The notes under the pieces are model-generated. The model was not told the origin of the DNA, did not search any database, and was given only the letters and a program-made list of their open reading frames with translations. Positions 31,712-41,235 of a stretch of 64,000 bases of DNA are shown in pieces; positions within the stretch are counted from its first letter, which is position 1; the number at the start of each line of letters is the position of its first letter. The position numbers and the translations under genes are program-made. The DNA comes from Rhizobium nepotum 39/7 (GTDB lineage: Bacteria > Pseudomonadota > Alphaproteobacteria > Rhizobiales > Rhizobiaceae). The stretch spans positions 186,001 through 250,000 of the forward strand of contig NZ_JWJH01000001.1 in assembly GCF_000949865.1 (NCBI RefSeq). Direction: 5' to 3'.

Positions 31712-32656
31712 TCAGTAGCCGCGCGTCATATCGATCGTTTCCGGCAGCACGCCCGTCTCGCGCCATGTCCTGATATTGCCGGCCACGATCTTCGCTGAAC
31801 TTTCCCGGCTTGTCGGCGCGGAAATATGCGGCAGGACGGTGACTTTCGGGTGTTGCCAGAATACGGAAGCCGCAGGCAGCGGCTCCTGTTCGAAGACATC
31901 GAGAACCGCATGCGAAAGCTGGCCGGAGTGAAGCGCCGCGATCAGATCGTCGGCGACGATGACGGCTCCACGGGCGAAATTGATGAGGGCGGCGCCCTCT
32001 TTCATGGCGGCGAGACGGCCGGCGTTCAGAAGGCCGTGCGTCGCATCGGTGAGTGGCACCAGGCAGACGAGGATGTCGCTTTTCTCGAGTAATCCTTGCA
32101 GCCCGTCATCGCCCGTCAGCGTTTCCACCCCCTCGATGGCTTTGGCGGAGCGGCTCCAGCCCGCAACGTTGAAGCCCGCGTGGAGCAGGCGTTCCGCAGC
32201 GGCCGTTCCGAGTGCGCCAAGGCCGAGGAGGCCGATGGTCATCTCGCGCGGATGGCGGTAATCGAACTCGTGCCAGAGGGCTTTTTGCTGGTTCTCGCGA
32301 TAGGCCGGCATGTCGCGTTGCAGATAGTAGGTCCATGCCAGCACGGCTTCCGCCATGACACGCGAAAGCTCCGGGTCTTTCAGCCTGACGATCGGCGGGG
32401 CCTTGCTCCCCAGTTCCAGCACGAGCCGTTCGACACCCGCCCACAGGCTGTGAATCCAGGTGAGACCCGGCAATGCGGCAATGTCGGCCGGATCGGGATT
32501 GGCGACGATGGCGAATTCCACCGTCCGTTTCTGTTCGCCGCTCAGTTCGGAAAAGGAGAGGATTTTCTCTTCCGGCATGGCAGCGCAAAGTGCGTCTTTC
32601 CAGACGGCCTCCGTCTGCGCATTCATCCGTGACACAAAGGCGATGGGTGATGGCAT
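31712..32656 (-). CDS. D-2-hydroxyacid dehydrogenase, GhrA-like (glyoxylate/hydroxypyruvate reductase)
   Basis: A 314-residue cytoplasmic NAD(P)H-dependent dehydrogenase. The nucleotide-binding motif is TIGLLGLGALGTAAAERLLHAG near residue 138, followed by WSRSAK at the end of strand 2 (Arg suggests NADPH). Catalytic residues: Arg in INFARGAVIV, Glu in DVFEQEPLP and His in LPHISAPTS near residue 285. The short 314-residue length with WAGVERL and YYLQRDMPAYRENQ matches GhrA. It would reduce glyoxylate and hydroxypyruvate. It starts at ATG 32656; it has its own direction and is separated from exoP by the terminator at 32751. Confidence 0.83.
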   Translation of the reverse strand: MPSPIAFVSRMNAQTEAVWKDALCAAMPEEKILSFSELSGEQKRTVEFAIVANPDPADIAALPGLTWIHSLWAGVERLVLELGSKAPPIVRLKDPELSRVMAEAVLAWTYYLQRDMPAYRENQQKALWHEFDYRHPREMTIGLLGLGALGTAAAERLLHAGFNVAGWSRSAKAIEGVETLTGDDGLQGLLEKSDILVCLVPLTDATHGLLNAGRLAAMKEGAALINFARGAVIVADDLIAALHSGQLSHAVLDVFEQEPLPAASVFWQHPKVTVLPHISAPTSRESSAKIVAGNIRTWRETGVLPETIDMTRGY

Positions 32657-32750
32657 GAAATTGGTCCTGCTTGCTGGCAATTGGGCTTTTCACCATCAAT
32701 GCGCAATTTTGCAGGCAATGCCATAGGCGGGACGTCGGAATTTGTGCCGC

Positions 32751-32782
32751 AAAAAGAACGGCCCGGTTTTCACCGGGCCGTT
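32751..32782 (-). terminator. Rho-independent terminator of the exoHKLAMONP transcript
   Basis: On the minus strand AACGGCCCGG-loop-CCGGGCCGTT (10-bp stem, 6-base loop, 32782-32757) is followed by CTTTTT. It lies 8 bases after the exoP stop codon and thus ends the long exo transcript. Confidence 0.88.
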
Positions 32783-32789
32783 ACACCAT

Positions 32790-35138
32790 TCAGGCGTTTT
32801 CTTTTACTGCCGGCTTGGCGTCGCCGTAGTAGGCCGCGAACGTCTCGTGGTAGTGTTCCGAACCGCCGGGGCCGGCATAACGCTGCAATTCCGTCATATC
32901 GGTCTTGTTCAGCACGATGCCCAGCGTCTTGTTGGCGATCTGCGGCTCATTGGCCATCAGGTTCTGCACCATCTGGATCGGCGTCTTGCCCCATTCCGTC
33001 ACGAAGACGAAACCGTCCACCTGTGGCGCGAAGGCTTTCGCGTCGATGACGGGAACGACGGGTGCAAGGTCGACGATGATGTAGTCGCAGGCCTCACGCG
33101 CCGATTCGATGAATTTGCGCATGCCGGAGGAAGCCAGCAGCTCGCTCGAATGCGCGAACTGGTTGCTGGTGGAAACCGGCAGGATGCCCATCTTCGTGCG
33201 CGTATCGACCTTCACCGCCTGCGTCCACGGTGTCTCGTCGAGGACGACCTCCACGAGACCTGCGGATTGCCGCGTCGTCAGCATGCGGCTGAGGCCGGGA
33301 TTGCGGATGTCGGCATCCACCACGAGCGTGCGCTTGCCGGTGGAGGCGATCAGCCCGGCGAGGTTGAGTGCCACGACCGATTTGCCCTCGTTCGGCAGGC
33401 AGGAAATGACACCGATGACCCGGCACTGGCGTTCCTGGATAACGACATCAGCCGTTAGCTTCACGTTGCGAAGCGTTTCCGCAAAGCTGGAGCGCGGGCT
33501 GTCGACGGCAAGTCGCAGCATTTTCTGGAACGAGACCTGGCCGCTTTCATCGAGTGTGGTGTTCTCGCTGACGGGGGTGGCGGCGCTGGTGCCCGGTTTT
33601 GCCGGTTCCACGCCCCTTTCTCCGATAAAGGGCAGGTAACCCAGAAAGCGCATGCGCAGATTGTCGCGCACATCGTTGCCGGTGTGGAAAAAGCGATCCC
33701 GGAATTCGAGAAGCGCTGCGATGCCGCCGCCCAGCATCAGGCCGAGAATGACCGAAAGCGCCATGGTCATGGTCTTTTTCGGGCTGGACGGCGCTGTAGG
33801 CAGACCCGCTTCGGAGATGATGCGGGCCTTGGCGATCGGCAGCGACTGCTTCTGGGATGCTTCTTCGAAGCGGCCGAGATAGGACTGGTAGAGCGTGCGC
33901 AGCGCGGTTGCCCGTTGCTCCAGCTCACGCAATTGCACCATGGTGATATTGGCCTGCGAATTACGGCCCGCGACGCGGTCGATATTATCGCGGAGCGATT
34001 GCACGCGGGAATTGGAGACGTCGTATTCGTTCCTCAGGCTGCCGGTCACCTGCTGCAATTCCTGGAAGATCTGCCTTGCGATCTCTTTCTTCTCACCCTC
34101 CAGCGCGGCGGCCTGCGGATGATCGGCGCCGAATTGCTGCACGACGCCCTGCAATCGATCCGAGATTGTAATGTAGCGTTTGCGAAGGTCCTGAATAACC
34201 GAATTATCGGCATCCCGTGCGGAAACGACCGCATTGTCGACAGCCGCATCCGGTCCACGGTCAATGATGGATTTGTACTGGCCATAGCGGGCCGCAGCCG
34301 TCGCGACGTCCGCCTGCGCTGCAATCAACTGGCCGTTGAGATCGGCCAGCTGGCTTTCCGACATCAGCTCGCCGCGCGAGGAGACGATATTGTTGTCCGA
34401 CCGGAATTTCTGCACCGCCAGCTCGGCTGCCTGGGCACGCTGGTTCAGGTCGGTCATGCGTTCTTGCAACCACACGGAAGCGCGCTCGCTGGCGTCGAAA
34501 TTGGCGTTCAGCTGTTCGGTGAGATAGGCGTGCGCATAGGTCTTGGCGATCAGCGCGGCAAGCTGCCGGTCTGTCGAACGGGTGGAAATGGCGATAACCG
34601 AACTGCGGCCGACACGCTCCACGATCAGCGATTGCTGAAGTACGGCGGCTGCCTTTTCGCGCCGCCCGGCGCGGATTGCCGCTTCGGAAACCGGCGGATC
34701 ACCCGGCAGGATGAGGTCGACGATACCGCGCACGGAGGATTTCACGAGATCGACCGGCGACATCGACGGATTGACGATGGTGTCGTTCTCGTCGAGCTTG
34801 GCCTTGTCGACCACGGTCAGCGCCATTTCCTTGGATTTAAGGATTTCCACGGCGCTGGCGATGCGGTTATCGACGATTTGGGCGGCGGGCACCGGCGATT
34901 CCTCTTCCGCGTAGCGGGAAAGGCTTTCATCCAGCAACACCTGCGTCATCGCGGTGTAAACGGGGGTCGCAAGCACCAGATAAAGGCCGGCCAGAACCAC
35001 TGCGGCAATGACTGAGGCGGCAATGACATTGGCACGGCGAACCACGGCGGCCCAGAGGCGGTCGAGGTCGATGAACGTGTCGGCATCCTTGCCGGGATCC
35101 GGAAAGCCGATATTGGATTTAAAGGTCTTGTGGTGCAT
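32790..35138 (-). CDS. exoP: Succinoglycan chain-length/export protein with tyrosine autokinase domain
   Basis: A 782-residue inner-membrane polysaccharide co-polymerase. Transmembrane helices at about residues 38-58 and 450-470 enclose a long periplasmic, partly coiled-coil region (with the Wzz domain; TAPSSPKKTMTM precedes the second helix). The C-terminal domain (about 560-782) is a BY-kinase: Walker A ISCLPNEGKSVVALNLA, Walker A' TLVVDADIRNPGLS and Walker B YIIVDLAPVVPVID. Note Asn instead of the usual Gly in the Walker A loop. The end carries tyrosines (LQRYAGPGG, HYHETFAAYYGD) for autophosphorylation. ExoP sets succinoglycan chain length. Last gene of the exoHKLAMONP run. Confidence 0.92.
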   Translation of the reverse strand: MHHKTFKSNIGFPDPGKDADTFIDLDRLWAAVVRRANVIAASVIAAVVLAGLYLVLATPVYTAMTQVLLDESLSRYAEEESPVPAAQIVDNRIASAVEILKSKEMALTVVDKAKLDENDTIVNPSMSPVDLVKSSVRGIVDLILPGDPPVSEAAIRAGRREKAAAVLQQSLIVERVGRSSVIAISTRSTDRQLAALIAKTYAHAYLTEQLNANFDASERASVWLQERMTDLNQRAQAAELAVQKFRSDNNIVSSRGELMSESQLADLNGQLIAAQADVATAAARYGQYKSIIDRGPDAAVDNAVVSARDADNSVIQDLRKRYITISDRLQGVVQQFGADHPQAAALEGEKKEIARQIFQELQQVTGSLRNEYDVSNSRVQSLRDNIDRVAGRNSQANITMVQLRELEQRATALRTLYQSYLGRFEEASQKQSLPIAKARIISEAGLPTAPSSPKKTMTMALSVILGLMLGGGIAALLEFRDRFFHTGNDVRDNLRMRFLGYLPFIGERGVEPAKPGTSAATPVSENTTLDESGQVSFQKMLRLAVDSPRSSFAETLRNVKLTADVVIQERQCRVIGVISCLPNEGKSVVALNLAGLIASTGKRTLVVDADIRNPGLSRMLTTRQSAGLVEVVLDETPWTQAVKVDTRTKMGILPVSTSNQFAHSSELLASSGMRKFIESAREACDYIIVDLAPVVPVIDAKAFAPQVDGFVFVTEWGKTPIQMVQNLMANEPQIANKTLGIVLNKTDMTELQRYAGPGGSEHYHETFAAYYGDAKPAVKENA

Positions 35139-35243
35139 GGACCTACCTTGTGAAAAAAATGGTACGCGGGAAGCCGAGCCACGCTCGACTTCCCGCCCCC
35201 CGTTATTGGTGCGCCGACCGCCTCCCCGGCGGCGCGATTAAAA

Positions 35244-36149
35244 TCAGGCCGCTTGAACGCGGCTTTCATGGTTTGCAACCAGTTCCTTCACGGAGGCAAG
35301 AACCTGCGCCTCCATGTCGGCACGCATCAATGAGAAGGCGACATTGGCGGCGATAAAGCCCTGCTTGCTGCCGCAATCGAATGTGCGTCCGCTGTATTTC
35401 TGCGCATGGAAGGCCTGCTTTTCGGCGAGCCGCTTCATACCGTCGGTCAGCTGGATTTCATTGCCCGCGCCGCGCTCCTGCTTGGCGAGGATATCGAAGA
35501 TTTCCGGCTGCAGAATATAACGACCGTTCAGGTAATAATTCGAAGGCGCCTTGGATGGTTCCGGCTTCTCGACCATTTCGGTGACCGCAAAGCCATGATG
35601 AACCTTCTCACCCACGCCGACGACACCGTAGGACGACACTTCTTCCGGCAGGCATTCCTCAACACCGAGAATATTGCCGCCGACTTCATCGTAAAGCTCC
35701 ATCAGCCCGGCAATGCAGCCGCGCGCGCCATAGGAAACCATGTCTGGCAAAAGCAGCGCGAAGGGCTCCTTGCCCACCAGTTCGCGCGCGCACCAGACGG
35801 CGTGGCCAAGACCGAGCGGCACCTGCTGGCGCGTGTAGCTGACGGTGCCCGCGACAGGCAGCATCTTTTCAAGCTGCAACACCTGAACCGTCTTACCGGA
35901 GCGCGTCAGCGTGTTGATAAGCTCGGGCGCGCTGTCGAAATAGTCTTCGATCGCGGTCTTGTTGCGGCTGGTCACGAAAATAATATGCTCGATGCCGGCC
36001 TGCATGGCTTCATCGACGGCATATTGCACGACCGGGCGGTCGACGATCGTCAGCATTTCCTTTGGCATCGCCTTGGTGGCGGGCAAAAACCGCGTGCCGT
36101 TGCCGGCTACGGGAATGACGGCTTTTCTGACAGTTTTGTTCAGGTCCAT
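35244..36149 (-). CDS. exoN: UTP-glucose-1-phosphate uridylyltransferase
   Basis: A 301-residue GalU/ExoN enzyme making UDP-glucose, the glucosyl donor for succinoglycan. The nucleotide-binding start is [24 protein letters not shown], followed by [30 protein letters not shown] [13 protein letters not shown] and PDMV with sugar-binding GNEIQLTDG near residue 230. I start at ATG 36149 ([10 protein letters not shown]...) because GGAGAACGCG precedes it; ATG at 36167 is a weaker choice. It lies between exoP and exoO with gaps of about 105 and 66 bp, on the minus-strand exo transcript. A housekeeping galU may exist elsewhere. Confidence 0.92.
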   Translation of the reverse strand: MDLNKTVRKAVIPVAGNGTRFLPATKAMPKEMLTIVDRPVVQYAVDEAMQAGIEHIIFVTSRNKTAIEDYFDSAPELINTLTRSGKTVQVLQLEKMLPVAGTVSYTRQQVPLGLGHAVWCARELVGKEPFALLLPDMVSYGARGCIAGLMELYDEVGGNILGVEECLPEEVSSYGVVGVGEKVHHGFAVTEMVEKPEPSKAPSNYYLNGRYILQPEIFDILAKQERGAGNEIQLTDGMKRLAEKQAFHAQKYSGRTFDCGSKQGFIAANVAFSLMRADMEAQVLASVKELVANHESRVQAA

Positions 36150-36215
36150 CGCGTTCTCCTTCATCAAGGTTTGATCTTTCCCCAGTCCGCTTACAGATTT
36201 GTCCGCTCACAGATT

Positions 36216-37235
36216 TTACGAAATCTGTCTTTTCACCCCGGTATCCGTTGCGGGCGCAAACATCGCGTTCCGCAACCTCCTCAGCCGTGCGGCGATGGGC
36301 ATTCTTAAGTGCCCCAGCACGGCAGGATCTCTGATCGTGGTCTTCAGCGCGCCGATAATCGAGCGTCGCTTGATGTCTTCCACCAATGTCAGGAAATTAT
36401 GTGCCAGCCGCAGGCTGCGGCTTCTTGCCTGCTGCGCATCCATGGCGGCTGGCAGCAGCGTGTAATGGCTCAGAAACGTCTGATCCGCCCGCATCATCGC
36501 TTCGACATGATGAATTTCGAGCACACGCGAGATCGAGCCCTCGCGAATATTATAGACGTAGCCGGGTTTCGGCTCGATGACGCATAGACCCCCGGCGGCA
36601 AGCGCGGAGGCCAGCAGGATATAATCCTCGCCGATGCGAATATCCTCCTGGAAGCGCAGGCCTTCCGAATTGAGGAAATCGCGCCGGAACATCGGTTTCA
36701 TGTAGCCGAAGTTGAAGGTGGAACGGAAAAGGATGTTGGAGGAAATGAAGTCCTCAAGGGTGAGGACGGGCCTTTCCTCCAGAAACTCTTCCGGAAACAT
36801 CGTCTCCATCGGCCGGCCGTCGGCATAGGCGACATCGAGATTGTCGACTGCGATCACCGCATTGGCGGCGTCTGCCCGGCACAACATGCAGGCGGAACGT
36901 TCGGGGCGGATGACATCGTCCGAATCGAGTACCGCGATAAAACGCCCGGTCGCGGCTTCGATACCGGCATTGCGCGCGCCGCCCGGCCCGAGGTTCTGTT
37001 CGAGTGCGAGGAGCCTGACACGCGGATCGGTGGCGGTAATGGTCTCGACAAGGGGGATCGTCTGGTCGGCGGAGCGGTCGTCGACGACGATCACTTCCAG
37101 CGTAACCCCCCGCTGCTCAAGCGCGCTTCGAATGGCTGCTTCGATCGTATCGGCGGCATTATAGGCGGCGATGACGAAGCTGATATCCGGACCGGGATCG
37201 GAAATGCTGCCGGGCTGAGGCGTGAGGTTCTCCAT
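36216..37235 (-). CDS. exoO: Succinoglycan glucosyltransferase ExoO (GT2)
   Basis: A 339-residue family 2 glycosyltransferase with the GT-A fold: SFVIAAYNAADTIEAAIRSA, VIVVDDRSADQT and the metal-binding motif FIAVLDSDDVIRP near residue 105, and EDYILLASAL as the downstream catalytic segment. In S. meliloti ExoO adds a beta-1,6 glucose at the fifth-to-sixth sugar step of the octasaccharide. The ATG at 37235 has GGAGG seven bases before it and overlaps the exoM stop by one base (TGATG), so the two are coupled. A TTG at 37238 is not needed. Confidence 0.9.
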   Translation of the reverse strand: MENLTPQPGSISDPGPDISFVIAAYNAADTIEAAIRSALEQRGVTLEVIVVDDRSADQTIPLVETITATDPRVRLLALEQNLGPGGARNAGIEAATGRFIAVLDSDDVIRPERSACMLCRADAANAVIAVDNLDVAYADGRPMETMFPEEFLEERPVLTLEDFISSNILFRSTFNFGYMKPMFRRDFLNSEGLRFQEDIRIGEDYILLASALAAGGLCVIEPKPGYVYNIREGSISRVLEIHHVEAMMRADQTFLSHYTLLPAAMDAQQARSRSLRLAHNFLTLVEDIKRRSIIGALKTTIRDPAVLGHLRMPIAARLRRLRNAMFAPATDTGVKRQIS

Positions 37236-38179
37236 CAAGTTGCCTCCACCGTGCCGTATTGGCGGATTTCGCGCACGCCAAAGGCGCCGCTGACCGAGCC
37301 CATATGCAAGGCGCCCCGCAGCGCATAGCGGTTGCGGCGCACGGCGTTGAAACCGTTCAGCGCGGCGAAGACAGCGCAGTAGAGCGCTTTCGATCCGGCT
37401 TTCACCACCTGTATCACGCGTCTCACGCCGGGTTTCTTTTCAGCCAGCACACGGCCATGGGTCTGGCCAGAGCGGAAACGACGTTTGGCAAGCCACATGA
37501 AACGGGCGCGGCTTTCCGGCACCGGCTCGGACAGCACGGCTTTTTCCGCAAAGACGATGCGTCCGCCGGCGGCATGAAGATGCGAGAAGAAATGGGTGTC
37601 CTCGCCGCCGCTCTGGCCGAGCGCCAGCGCGAAACGCCTATCCTTCACCGATGGCGCATCCATTTTGAGAAGCGTGTTGCAGGTATACCCTGTGATGATC
37701 TCGCGGTTCACCCAGACGGGGACCGTCGAGTGAAAATCGCCGCGTTTCATCCAGCCCGGTGCGTTTTCCCGGTAAACCGCGGTCACCGGCCCGAGGACGG
37801 CTTCCGCGCCGGTTTCCTGGGCTTTTTCCAGAAGAGCGGCCAGCCAGTGCGGCGGGGCGGTCTCGTCATCGTCGATGAAGGCCAGATAGTCCGCATTGCA
37901 TTCCGACAGGCAGGCATTGCGGGCAATCGAAATATTCGATTTGGGGCAATGGACATAGGCGATTTCGAAGGGCGAAGTCTCGCGCAGTCGATCCACACTC
38001 GCTTTAGCGCTCGGCTGCTCATCATTATCGGCGACGATCAGGCGAACCGTCACACCTTCAGGCACCTCCAGCTCGAAGAGTGACAGAAGTGTGGCGACCA
38101 GCGCCGGGCGTCTGTAGGTGCAGATGCCGATGTCGACGGTCTTCAAATTGTGTGGGTCGGTGACGGTGAGGTCGGTCAT
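37235..38179 (-). CDS. exoM: Succinoglycan glucosyltransferase ExoM (GT2)
   Basis: A 314-residue GT2 enzyme. GT-A motifs: VDIGICTYRRPALVATLLSL, LIVADNDEQPSAKASVDRL, and DYLAFIDDDETAPPHW with the DxD near residue 110; GGEDTHFFSHLHAAG near 205 is the acceptor/catalytic loop. In S. meliloti it adds the beta-1,4-linked glucose that becomes the fourth sugar. It starts with an ATG overlapping the exoA stop (ATGA) and ends overlapping the exoO start, so exoA, exoM and exoO are tightly coupled. A longer frame to 38365 overlaps exoA and is not used. Confidence 0.9.
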   Translation of the reverse strand: MTDLTVTDPHNLKTVDIGICTYRRPALVATLLSLFELEVPEGVTVRLIVADNDEQPSAKASVDRLRETSPFEIAYVHCPKSNISIARNACLSECNADYLAFIDDDETAPPHWLAALLEKAQETGAEAVLGPVTAVYRENAPGWMKRGDFHSTVPVWVNREIITGYTCNTLLKMDAPSVKDRRFALALGQSGGEDTHFFSHLHAAGGRIVFAEKAVLSEPVPESRARFMWLAKRRFRSGQTHGRVLAEKKPGVRRVIQVVKAGSKALYCAVFAALNGFNAVRRNRYALRGALHMGSVSGAFGVREIRQYGTVEAT

Positions 38180-39174
38180 GAGACAGCCTTTCTTCCCCGG
38201 AATTTCAGGAGTTCCAGCCAGAAGCCGGTGGACCACGCCAGGTGCATCACCATTGCTGAAAAGGCGGCGAGCGGGCCGTATGGGTTTTTCTGTCCTATTG
38301 CCATCCACAAGCCATAACCCACACATGCGGCGATCCAGAGGCCGAGCGGAATAAGCGCTGCCCAATGCACAAGCGACAGCAGGGCGAAGATAAAGACCGG
38401 CAGAACGGCGAGCGGAATCATCTGGCGGATCTTCGGGATCGAGCGATGTTTCAGAAGGTTCTTCGCGCGGCCACGGCCATAAGCGAGATATTGCTTGAAC
38501 AGCGGCATGACGCTGTCGCGCGGATAATAGGTCATGCGGGTCTTGTCGGTCATCCAGATGCGAAAACCGGATTTGCGTAGCCGGAAATCCAGTTCGGCAT
38601 CCTCGTTGTGGCTGAAGCTTTCGTCATAACCGCCCACCGCGTCGAATGCGGCGATCCGCATCAACGCATGGTGGCCATGGTCGATCCAGTGTCCTTTGGC
38701 GCCTTCGCGGTGCTTGGAGCCGCCATTGCCGAGCTTGGAATTCTGGGCGATGGCTGTTGCCTTCTGGAACAGGCCGTGGCCGACCGTATCCATGGCGACC
38801 ACGATGGAATCCGCGCCGGTGCGTTCGGCATCCTCGATCAGCTTTTGGCAATAATCATCAGGATAATCACCATGGGCATCGATGCGGATCAGGTAGTCGA
38901 ACTCTTCGCCGAAGGTGGAAACGGCAAGGTTGATGCCGGCGCTCTGGATGCGTTTGGGATTTGCAAGAAGCGTAACGCGATCATCCGTCGCGACGAAGGC
39001 GGAAACGATGTCGCGGGTTCCATCCGAACTGCCGCCATCGGCAACGACGATGCGGAAAAGACGTCCCTCCATTGCAGCCGTGAATTTGCGCAGCAGCGCC
39101 TCAATCGTTTTTGCCTCGTTGAGGCAGGGAATGACGATCAGAGTTCTGATGCCGGATTGACCAAGACCTTCCAT
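38176..39174 (-). CDS. exoA: Succinoglycan glucosyltransferase ExoA (GT2, membrane anchored)
   Basis: A 332-residue GT2 enzyme followed by C-terminal membrane helices (about 245-320: IPLAVLPVFIFALLSLVHWA, LIPLGLWIAACVGYGLWM). GT motifs: IVIPCLNEAKTIEALLRKF, VVADGGSSDGTRDIV, DYLIRIDAHGDYP. The helices tether it at the inner leaflet where the lipid-linked sugar grows. In S. meliloti ExoA adds the first glucose, beta-1,3-linked, to galactose. The ATG at 39174 has AGGGGG six bases upstream; an ATG at 39192 overlapping the exoL stop lacks such a site. Confidence 0.9.
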   Translation of the reverse strand: MEGLGQSGIRTLIVIPCLNEAKTIEALLRKFTAAMEGRLFRIVVADGGSSDGTRDIVSAFVATDDRVTLLANPKRIQSAGINLAVSTFGEEFDYLIRIDAHGDYPDDYCQKLIEDAERTGADSIVVAMDTVGHGLFQKATAIAQNSKLGNGGSKHREGAKGHWIDHGHHALMRIAAFDAVGGYDESFSHNEDAELDFRLRKSGFRIWMTDKTRMTYYPRDSVMPLFKQYLAYGRGRAKNLLKHRSIPKIRQMIPLAVLPVFIFALLSLVHWAALIPLGLWIAACVGYGLWMAIGQKNPYGPLAAFSAMVMHLAWSTGFWLELLKFRGRKAVS

Positions 39175-39191
39175 GATGTGCCCCCTACGCA

Positions 39192-40373
39192 TTACACGGG
39201 TGAAAACGCAGCTTCACGGGCATGGCCGGAAGCGGATTTAGCGAGAGAGGACAATTGCTGGACCAGCTGACGGCAATCGTCGCGGTCGGTCAGCCATTGT
39301 TTTTTATCGAGCACCGACAGGGTGCCGAAGGCTTCCGTGTAGGTTTGCGGCGTCATGCTGTCGAAAAGAGCAGCCAGATCGTCGGCTCCCGCGTTTTGCA
39401 GGGCAAAACCGATATTGCGCTTTTCGATGAAGCGGGCGGTTTCCGTGCCCGCAAGTGCAATCGGCAGGGTACCATAAAGGCCGCCTTCGTAGAGCCGGTT
39501 GGGCAGTAGCCAGCTCGAATTCTGGCCTTCCTCGAAAAAGTCGATTGCCCAGGTGAATTGCACTTCATTATAGATGGCGGCCAGATCCTCGGGGTTCCTG
39601 TAGGCACCGTGGAAATGCAGATGCGGCGCGGCGGCCACGAAACCATCGAAATCCGCGAACTCGGAATAGGCCGGCCGTCCGCGCAGGATGATCTCGACCT
39701 TGCCTTCCATACGCCGTGCAAATTCGGCGAGGATCTCGAGCGACTTGCGGCAGCGAAGCGCCCCGAACCAGCCGATTTTCCAGGGTTCGCCCGGGGTAGG
39801 TGGACGCGGTTGCGGCGTGGTTGTGACGGTGGCATCGAGCGCCAGCACCTTGTTTTCCTGCAACAGCACGGGAAGGTTAAGGCCGGAGACCGGTTTGAAA
39901 TAATGCTCCACGAAAGCCGGAGAACTCGTTACCAGCAGTTTGGCGTCGCGGGCGAAATAACGTTGTGCCGCATTCAGGAGTTGCCCGGCCTTGCCCCTGT
40001 TGAGAAGCAGGCGGTGGATATCGAGACATTCGTAAACCAGTGCCGGTTGCCGATTGTAGAGCGACATCGCACGTTTCGCCAGGGCAAGCATTTCCAGGTT
40101 TCTGGCAAGAATGACATCTGGGACCGGGATGCCGCTTAACGCTTTGCCAAGCGAGAGGCTGGCTTTGGCGACGGCCGCCATGCGCTGGAGAAACTGCCCA
40201 TCGGCGGTTTCTCCGAGAATGATGGGCACGACGTCGTCGATTTCCGCAAGCCGGTTCTGCCCGCGCCGGAAGCCCGCCAACGTGACCCGCGCCCCACCCG
40301 CAAGCAGGGTCAGCACCCGCCGGCGAATGGCGGGGTCTGACAGGTCATGCGCGAGATAAAGAACGTGGGTCAT
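39192..40373 (-). CDS. exoL: Succinoglycan glucosyltransferase ExoL
   Basis: A 393-residue GT-B-type glycosyltransferase. Its Gly-rich N-terminal strand is VLYLAHDLSDPAIRRRVLTL and its C-terminal nucleotide-sugar site is WKIGWFGALRCRKSLEILAE followed by FFEEGQNSSWLLPNRLYEGG, the donor-binding Glu region near residue 300. In S. meliloti ExoL adds the second glucose (beta-1,4). The gene is separated from exoK by 66 bp and followed by exoA after 17 bp. It is unlike the GT2 neighbours in fold. Confidence 0.9.
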   Translation of the reverse strand: MTHVLYLAHDLSDPAIRRRVLTLLAGGARVTLAGFRRGQNRLAEIDDVVPIILGETADGQFLQRMAAVAKASLSLGKALSGIPVPDVILARNLEMLALAKRAMSLYNRQPALVYECLDIHRLLLNRGKAGQLLNAAQRYFARDAKLLVTSSPAFVEHYFKPVSGLNLPVLLQENKVLALDATVTTTPQPRPPTPGEPWKIGWFGALRCRKSLEILAEFARRMEGKVEIILRGRPAYSEFADFDGFVAAAPHLHFHGAYRNPEDLAAIYNEVQFTWAIDFFEEGQNSSWLLPNRLYEGGLYGTLPIALAGTETARFIEKRNIGFALQNAGADDLAALFDSMTPQTYTEAFGTLSVLDKKQWLTDRDDCRQLVQQLSSLAKSASGHAREAAFSPV

Positions 40374-40439
40374 GCATGGGTTCCGGTTGATTTCATACGT
40401 CGAAGACGCCGCAGCTCATGTTTTGGTTCAGGCAGGCCG

Positions 40440-41231
40440 TCAGTTGAGGGCGCAGGCAATGGATTCGGAAAACTGGCATTTGTCGCCGAGTGCTGTGAAG
40501 GCGAACCGGTCGATGGTCATCTGGGTTGCACCGGAATAGGAAAAGGCGCCCATCCAGTCCTTCAGCGTGTCGGTTCCCCACAGGCTGAAGAAAATCTTCT
40601 GGGCATTCTGCGGGATTTTCGTCTCATCCGTGACTTCGTGGACGAGCTTGCCGTTGACATAATAACGCAGGCGCTGCGGTTCCCACACGAAGGCATAATC
40701 GTTGAAGCCGGCATCGGCTCCGCCTTCCACCGGCACCAGCTTCTCATTGCCGCCCTTGGCGGAAACATACTGGTTGAGCTGTACCTTGCCCGTATTCTTG
40801 CCCAGCACCTCGAAGTCGATTTCATCGTGGGGCTTTTTGTCGGTCGGGCCGATATAGGTGAAGAAGGCGGAGTTCAGCCCGGAGCCGGTGGCGGCTTTCA
40901 TGCGGACTTCATAGGTGCCGTAGCGATATCGCCCCTTGGTCTGGATTTCACCGCAGGCGAAGTTGCGATCGCCGGTTTTTCCTTCTTCAAAACCGAGCGT
41001 CAGCTGGCCGTTTTCGACCGTCGCCAGTTTTTTTGACCAGGTGCAGTTCTGGTGCGCACCGTTGTTCCAACCGTCGGAGACGTACCAGAACGACCTGTCC
41101 ATTGTGTCGAAATTCTCGATGAACGATGTGCCGTTGCCTTCCTGCGCCTGACTTGGCGTCGTGAAAGATATTGCCAGCAGAGCGGCGGTTAGAAGAGTGC
41201 GTGTCTGAACGCGGGTGACAAATGTTGTCAT
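40440..41231 (-). CDS. exoK: Secreted endo-1,3-1,4-beta-glycanase
   Basis: A 263-residue secreted GH16 glycanase. A signal peptide covers about residues 1-30 (TLLTAALLAISFTTPSQA|QE). The mature domain has RYRYGTYEVRMKAATGSGLN and the catalytic pair in DEIDFEVLG (Glu nucleophile, Asp, Glu acid/base) near residue 140, followed by the sandwich strands with WEPQRLRYYVNGK. ExoK cleaves nascent succinoglycan to low molecular weight fragments after export. The N-terminal export uses Sec, unlike S. meliloti ExoK which is linked to the PrsD/E secretion route; that part is inference. It starts at ATG 41231 behind GAGGTGAACCA, 4 bp after exoH. Confidence 0.92.
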   Translation of the reverse strand: MTTFVTRVQTRTLLTAALLAISFTTPSQAQEGNGTSFIENFDTMDRSFWYVSDGWNNGAHQNCTWSKKLATVENGQLTLGFEEGKTGDRNFACGEIQTKGRYRYGTYEVRMKAATGSGLNSAFFTYIGPTDKKPHDEIDFEVLGKNTGKVQLNQYVSAKGGNEKLVPVEGGADAGFNDYAFVWEPQRLRYYVNGKLVHEVTDETKIPQNAQKIFFSLWGTDTLKDWMGAFSYSGATQMTIDRFAFTALGDKCQFSESIACALN

Positions 41232-41235
41232 TGGT

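Noticed and set aside
35139-35243. Terminator between exoN and exoP
   Set aside because: GC-rich stem GCGCCG/CGGCGC exists but without T-tract; the genes probably stay on one transcript.
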